A stretch of 44,510 bases of DNA from Bordetella parapertussis (GTDB lineage Bacteria; Pseudomonadota; Gammaproteobacteria; Burkholderiales; SG8-39). Below are positions 40,103 to 44,510 of this stretch, piece by piece. The position numbers and the translations under genes were made by a program. The stretch spans positions 1-44,510 of the forward strand of contig CAMDFL010000013.1 of assembly GCA_945897475.1 (NCBI GenBank), given 5' to 3'. Numbering within the stretch: position 1 is the first letter of the stretch; every line of letters begins with the position of its first letter. The notes beneath the pieces are model-generated. The model ran no database searches, had not been told where the DNA came from, and saw nothing but the letters and a program-made list of their open reading frames with translations.

Positions 40103-41764
40103 ATGATCGTCGCCTCCGCCATTTCCATGCAATTCGGGGCCAAGCCCCTGTTCGAGAATGTCTCGGTCAAATTCGGCGGCGGAAACCGTTATGGTCTGAT
40201 CGGCGCGAACGGCTGTGGCAAGTCCACCTTCATGAAAATCCTCGGTGGCGAGCTGGACTCCAGCGCGGGCTCGGTGGCGATCGACTCGAACGAGCGTGTC
40301 GGGCGCCTGCGCCAGGACCAGTTTGCCCACGAGAACGAGCGCGTTCTCGATGTGGTGTTAATGGGCCACGAGCAGATGTGGAAGGCGATGCGCGAGCGCG
40401 ATGACATCTACGCCAATCCGGAGGCCGGCGAGGAAGATTTTCTTCACGCCGCGGAGCTCGAGGCGAAATACGCCGAGTACGGCGGTTACACCGCCGAGGC
40501 TCGCGCCGGCGAATTGTTATTGGGTCTTGGCGTGCCGATGGCACAGCACGCGGGCCCCATGAGCGAAGTCGCTCCCGGCTGGAAGCTGCGGGTGTTACTG
40601 GCACAGGCCTTGTTCGGCGACCCGGACATCCTGTTGCTCGATGAACCGACCAACAACTTGGACATCAACAGCATCCGCTGGCTGGAGGATATTCTCAACG
40701 CGCGCCAGAGCACCATGGTGATCATCTCCCACGACCGGCATTTTCTGTCCAGCGTGTGTACACACATGGCCGATGTCGATTACGGCAACATCCGCGTCTA
40801 TCCTGGCACCTACGACGACTACATGGAAGCCTCCACCCTGGCGCGTCAGCAACAAATGAACGCAAACTCCCGCGTCAAGGACAGGATCGGCGACTTGGAG
40901 GAGTTCGTTCGGCGCTTTCGCGCCAACAAATCCAAGGCGCGCCAGGCCACCTCGCGCATGAAGCAGATAGAAAAACTCAAAGTCGAGGACGTGAAACCCT
41001 CCAGCCGGCAGTACCCTTTCATCCGCTTCCTGATCGATGAAAAGGAAAAGCTGCATCGCCTCGCCCTCGAGGTCAATGGATTATCGAAGAGTTATGTCAA
41101 AGCCTCGCCGATATTCAAAGGCCTCGACCTGATGGTGGAGGCGGGCGAAAAGATCGCCATCATCGGCCCTAACGGCGTAGGAAAAACCACGCTGCTGCGT
41201 TGCCTGATGGGTGAAATGCGAGATGGCAAGACCGATGATGCGCAAGGCGCGATGCAGGCAGATGCGGGCACCGCGAAATGGGCGGAGAAAGCACGGCTGG
41301 GATATTGCGCCCAGGACCACGCCGCCGATTTTGCCGCCGATGACACCCTGCTTGAATGGGTGGGGCGCTGGCGCCGCAACGACCGCGGCGACGATGATCA
41401 AATCGTTCGTGCCACGCTCGGACAGTTGCTATTTACCGGTGATGACTCCAAAAAATCGATCAAAGTCGTCTCCGGCGGCGAACAGCAACGCCTGCTGTTT
41501 GGCAAGCTGGTGCTCTCCATGCCCAATGTGATGCTGCTCGACGAACCGACCAATCACCTCGATATGGAATCGATTGAGTCGCTCAACACCGCTTTGGAGA
41601 AATTCGCCGGTACGCTCATATTTGTTTCGCACGACAGAGAGTTCGTGTCCTCACTCGCCACCCGAATCATCGAACTCAAACCCGGCGAAGCCGGTGGACC
41701 AGCGAGCATCACCGACTACCGCGGCAACTATGAGGATTATCTGGATTCGCAAGACCTTGGTTAA
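40103..41764 (+). CDS. ybiT: ABC-F family ATPase (YbiT type)
   Basis: A 553-residue protein with two ABC domains and no membrane segments. Domain 1: Walker [10 protein letters not shown] (about 34-42), [10 protein letters not shown] in place of the LSGG signature (typical of YbiT) and Walker [13 protein letters not shown] basic linker follows ([17 protein letters not shown]). Domain 2: [17 protein letters not shown] and [11 protein letters not shown]. The order and sequence follow E. coli YbiT closely. ABC-F proteins bind the ribosomal E site and help resolve stalled translation. It is a single plus-strand gene, divergent from SRAP and convergent with the CHAT gene. The assignment is strong; the precise stalling signal is unknown. 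Confidence 0.95.
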   Translation: MIVASAISMQFGAKPLFENVSVKFGGGNRYGLIGANGCGKSTFMKILGGELDSSAGSVAIDSNERVGRLRQDQFAHENERVLDVVLMGHEQMWKAMRERDDIYANPEAGEEDFLHAAELEAKYAEYGGYTAEARAGELLLGLGVPMAQHAGPMSEVAPGWKLRVLLAQALFGDPDILLLDEPTNNLDINSIRWLEDILNARQSTMVIISHDRHFLSSVCTHMADVDYGNIRVYPGTYDDYMEASTLARQQQMNANSRVKDRIGDLEEFVRRFRANKSKARQATSRMKQIEKLKVEDVKPSSRQYPFIRFLIDEKEKLHRLALEVNGLSKSYVKASPIFKGLDLMVEAGEKIAIIGPNGVGKTTLLRCLMGEMRDGKTDDAQGAMQADAGTAKWAEKARLGYCAQDHAADFAADDTLLEWVGRWRRNDRGDDDQIVRATLGQLLFTGDDSKKSIKVVSGGEQQRLLFGKLVLSMPNVMLLDEPTNHLDMESIESLNTALEKFAGTLIFVSHDREFVSSLATRIIELKPGEAGGPASITDYRGNYEDYLDSQDLG

Positions 41765-41801
41765 TGCTTGAAACAGCGCTGTCGCGGCGGGTCTTGATCA
41801 G

Positions 41802-41822
41802 CGTAATGACGACGTCATTACG
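41802..41822. promoter_or_regulatory. 21-bp perfect hyphenated palindrome
   Basis: CGTAATGACG, one central A, then CGTCATTACG: a 10-bp perfect inverted repeat with a one-base centre, followed by a further direct CGTAATG copy overlapping its end. It lies between the convergent ABC-F and CHAT genes, 38 bp after the ABC-F stop. A one-base loop is too small for an RNA hairpin with full pairing, so a protein site is more plausible than a terminator. Confidence 0.6.
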
Positions 41823-41908
41823 TAATGCTGAAATCCATCACTTGCACGTATTGGGTGACACCCCATGAAAATCTGCGGCTCTGCCTGGACATCTCTTCAC
41901 TGGATCCC

Positions 41909-41959
41909 ATGACCCTGATCACTACCGTCGCCGAGCTGAAGGCGGCGTGCACTTCCTGA
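41909..41959 (+). pseudogene. Possible 5' fossil of an RNase D-like gene
   Basis: ATG at 41909 opens 16 codons reading MTLITTVAELKAACTS and then stops. The first 14 residues resemble the usual beginning of RNase D proteins, from memory of the family. The remainder of the gene is missing, and the frame runs directly into the 3' end of the CHAT gene. It may mark the scar of a deletion or rearrangement. The match is short, so chance is not excluded. Confidence 0.35.
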
Positions 41960-41966
41960 TCAGGCA

Positions 41967-44510
41967 TCAGTCGCCGACCAGCACGAACGGCGCCCAGAAC
42001 AAGGGATGCGCGTAAGCGAAACCGGACTTGCCGGTTTGAGGGATGATAAATCCCGGCCCATCAAGAAGATTGAGCATCGCCTGTCGCAGGTTGTCGGCCT
42101 TGGCGCGGGGATCGGCGCTGGCATAGCGCTTGAACAAATCGGTCATCAACAAGCTGGCTGCCACGCTCTCCACCGGCCAGTTGGAGACCAGCAGCGCCCT
42201 CGCCCCCGCGTAGAAAAACGCCCGCCCCAGTCCCGACACCGCTTCATGTCCGGCACCGTCCCCCGATGCGGTGTTGCAGGCCGAGAGCACCACCCAGTCG
42301 GCATTGAGCTTCAAGGCGAGGACTTCATCCATTGTCAATAGTCCATCGCCTTCCCCGCCAGTCACTTCCGGTGAGCTCAGAGCAAGCGCCGGTTGCGTCA
42401 GACCGTTCAACTCTCCCGGGATCAGGCCGTGGGTGGCAAAGTGAATGATGCGCCGATCCGTAAGGTTCATCGTCTTCACGGTATTTTCGTTGGCCGCACG
42501 GTGAAGCAGCACGTCTTTGGCCATATCGGCGCCAAGCGTCTTGGCGATGCCATTGATTTCATCTTCGGTATCGGGAAGACGGGGCAACTGTGCCAATTCC
42601 GCCGAGTCGATACCGTTGGTCTGCGGCGCGTTTCGTAAGCGTATCGGCATGCCGCGGGTCGCCGTGTCGGTCGCCGATGCCTTTGCGCTCGCCACTTGCA
42701 GGGATTTCTCCGCTTGTGCTTTGGAGAAGAACGGGTCGCCGATCCCCAGGTACATGCGCCGCTCTCCCTTGGGCTGTACGGTCTTGCGCAGTGTCGTCAA
42801 TGCCGTTACCGAGGGCAGTTGCGTCAACGCCGCCTGGCGGATAAGCCAGGGCACTGTCTTATATTCCTCGAACGGCACATCGCCCTTGGCAATGGGTTTA
42901 TCTATCGAGGTCGGTAACAGCGCAAAGGGCAACTGACCCAGTGGCCCATGGGGGACCACCAGCAAATGCTGGCTTGTGCCTTTCCACGCGGATTCGACAG
43001 GTTTTAACAACTGTTCATAGAGTTTTCCGGCGGCGGCCAGATCGAAGGCGGGTATGCGAAAAATGTTGGACACCGCCGGGTCCAGGGCCTTGCGTAGTTG
43101 CGTGACCGTAGTGGCAACCTGCGATAGGGTCAGCGGCACGCTGGCCATCACCACATTGCCGGACTTGGGCACCGCCCAGACAAAGGCCGCCTCTTCGCCC
43201 AGATAAATCGAGATCAGCGTCTCGCCCACACGCAGCACCGACTGCACCTGCGTCGTCGATACCGGTTTGGGATCAACTAACTCTGCGTACTCCGGAAAGC
43301 GCTTCTCGATCTGCGCCTTGATGCCGGAGCGTTCACGGCCGAGGTCCTCAACGTCTTTTCTCATTTGCGCGATCACACTTGGCAGTTGCTGCGCAGGCGC
43401 TGCGGCCAACAGTGTTTTCAAAATCTCCGACAAGGCGCCGATGCGCCGCTGCGCATCCTGCTCGCGCCGCGCCAGATCGGCGAGCACCGGATCGCTGATG
43501 GTGGTGCGCGCCGCGCTGGCCGATAGCGCGCGCTGCACTTCGCTGCCGCGGGCGATATCGGCCAGGCGAAACGATTCGGCCACCGGGTCGATGCCCGGGG
43601 TGGGCAGACCCGCACTGCGTCGACGCGCAAGCAGTTCGATGTAGTTCTCAAGGATCAAGGTAAGACGCCTTGCCTGACGCACACTGCCGGTGTCCGCGGC
43701 AATGTCGTTTCTCGTTTGTTCGATCAGGATGGGCACCGCCTTGGCATACTCGGCCAGCGCCTGAGCCGGCGCCCCGCTTTTATCCAATGCAATCGCGTAG
43801 AAGCCGCGAATCTGCGCGGTATCCGCATGGCGCTCGCCGTAAGTTTGCGTGCTCCTGGCGAGCATCGGCTCCAGCATCGCCTTCGCATCTACCGCGCGGC
43901 TCTTTTTCAGCAGCGCGTGCGCCCAGTCCAGATCGCCGCTGCCAAAGCGCGCGACTAGCTGCGGATCATTCGCAAGGCTGGCGCGCAGCGCCTCGAAACG
44001 GGTTATCGCCTCGCCCCATTCGCTGTTTGCGACCAGGGCCGCGCCGAGCGCCCTGCGCGCACCGATCGCCGGCAAGGACTGCGGCGGCGCGCCGCTGCCT
44101 TCGAGACTTTTGAGCGCTTCGCGGGACATCAGGGTGGCTTCGGCAAAGCGGCCTTGCTCCAGCAGGATGTACGCGAAGGTCTGCATGTTACTCACGGAAT
44201 CGGTGGAGAAGCGCCCCGCCTGTTCCAGAGAAATCTTCAATGCCCCGCGGATATTGGTCTCGGCTTCGCCCAGGCGTCCGGTGCGCAGCAGAACCGACGC
44301 AAGCCGGCGCATCACAAACGCACGGCTGGCCTGGCTACGCTCCTCGGAGGGTTGCGGCAAACCCTTGCTCGCCCGCGCCTTCTGATCCGGCTCGTCAGCA
44401 TCGATTTCGCGCAGGGCTTTGCGGTATGCGGCTTCGGCCTCGGTAAGCTTGCCCTCGGCAAGAAACACTTCCGCGCGGGCGCGCTCCAGGTAGAACGCCA
44501 TGAAGTGGTG
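41967..44510 (-). CDS. TPR-CHAT domain protein (5' end beyond the window)
   Basis: At least 844 residues. The frame is still open at the window edge (44510), so the ATG at 44501 need not be the start. The N-terminal two thirds are TPR-type helices (EAEAAYRKALREI, GEAETNIRGALKISLEQAG and similar), followed by a helical linker. The C-terminal 300 residues form a CHAT caspase-like domain: the histidine in RRIIHFATHGLIPG (about 691), the cysteine in WVVLSACNTASGDG (about 742), and the end AHPLFWAPFVLVGD, which is standard for the family. Both catalytic residues are present, so proteolytic activity is possible. Roles range from scaffolding to regulated proteolysis and cell death; no partner gene such as a gasdermin is seen here. 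Confidence 0.88.
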   Translation of the reverse strand, partial: HHFMAFYLERARAEVFLAEGKLTEAEAAYRKALREIDADEPDQKARASKGLPQPSEERSQASRAFVMRRLASVLLRTGRLGEAETNIRGALKISLEQAGRFSTDSVSNMQTFAYILLEQGRFAEATLMSREALKSLEGSGAPPQSLPAIGARRALGAALVANSEWGEAITRFEALRASLANDPQLVARFGSGDLDWAHALLKKSRAVDAKAMLEPMLARSTQTYGERHADTAQIRGFYAIALDKSGAPAQALAEYAKAVPILIEQTRNDIAADTGSVRQARRLTLILENYIELLARRRSAGLPTPGIDPVAESFRLADIARGSEVQRALSASAARTTISDPVLADLARREQDAQRRIGALSEILKTLLAAAPAQQLPSVIAQMRKDVEDLGRERSGIKAQIEKRFPEYAELVDPKPVSTTQVQSVLRVGETLISIYLGEEAAFVWAVPKSGNVVMASVPLTLSQVATTVTQLRKALDPAVSNIFRIPAFDLAAAGKLYEQLLKPVESAWKGTSQHLLVVPHGPLGQLPFALLPTSIDKPIAKGDVPFEEYKTVPWLIRQAALTQLPSVTALTTLRKTVQPKGERRMYLGIGDPFFSKAQAEKSLQVASAKASATDTATRGMPIRLRNAPQTNGIDSAELAQLPRLPDTEDEINGIAKTLGADMAKDVLLHRAANENTVKTMNLTDRRIIHFATHGLIPGELNGLTQPALALSSPEVTGGEGDGLLTMDEVLALKLNADWVVLSACNTASGDGAGHEAVSGLGRAFFYAGARALLVSNWPVESVAASLLMTDLFKRYASADPRAKADNLRQAMLNLLDGPGFIIPQTGKSGFAYAHPLFWAPFVLVGD

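Overview
The window looks like a chromosomal segment of an environmental betaproteobacterium, probably Burkholderiales or a near relative. The signs are a DUF3460 protein, eight intact Bug-type (TctC-like) periplasmic binding proteins plus one Bug remnant, a fused class I fumarase, and a YbiT-type ABC-F ATPase, all at moderately high GC. This placement comes from gene content, not from a marker-gene comparison. There is no phage, no complete insertion sequence and no CRISPR array.

Layout. (1) 1-8.5 kb holds catabolic genes. A short plus-strand pair (PPOX-fold flavoprotein, LigJ-type 4-oxalomesaconate hydratase) faces a tight six-gene minus-strand run: fumarase, alpha/beta hydrolase, FAD aromatic hydroxylase, amidohydrolase, hydantoinase-B protein without its A partner, and a small cupin. 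(2) 8.7-11.8 kb has a stand-alone receiver protein, acetyl-CoA synthetase with a terminator, and tRNA-Ser(GGA). (3) 11.9-15.4 kb has a Bug/TauD dioxygenase pair divergent from a family-1 solute-binding protein, then the C-terminal fossil of another Bug gene. (4) 15.5-19.5 kb has housekeeping-type genes: a SulP transporter with STAS domain, a cyclic-nucleotide-binding-domain protein, and phosphatidylserine decarboxylase. (5) 19.7-31 kb is an accessory catabolic region: small ORF plus isochorismatase-fold amidase, Bug, a signal-less NMT1-like protein, Bug, a two-subunit ThDP decarboxylase (ComD/ComE-like), an orphan molybdenum hydroxylase large subunit, a two-domain VOC protein, and two divergent Bugs. 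(6) 31-32.6 kb has an OmpR/RstA-type response regulator and a divergent HPt-like protein with no histidine kinase. (7) 32.7-38.1 kb has a MetE-like methyltransferase, a Tat-exported amidohydrolase, and three Bug genes in tandem. (8) 38.3-44.5 kb has a TPR protein, DUF3460, a SRAP peptidase, the ABC-F ATPase, and a TPR-CHAT protein cut by the window edge.

How it fits together. Much of the window appears devoted to capturing and degrading organic acids and aromatic compounds: Bug and other binding proteins for uptake or sensing, hydroxylases, dioxygenases, amidohydrolases and decarboxylases for conversion, and fumarase plus Acs as entries to central metabolism. No TctA/TctB permease is present, so the Bug proteins must rely on membrane partners elsewhere or act as sensors. 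No complete textbook pathway can be read from the genes; substrates are inference.

The least expected structural signal is a set of short tandem duplications (unit 12-30 bp, most often 15-16 bp), unrelated in sequence to one another, at gene starts and stops across the window (near 1.5, 6.0, 8.4, 19.4, 28.8, 29.9, 32.0, 35.05 and 39.97 kb). In several the end of a gene, including its stop codon, has been copied into the spacer. Separately, several strong dyads sit between divergent or convergent genes and are candidate operators or terminators.
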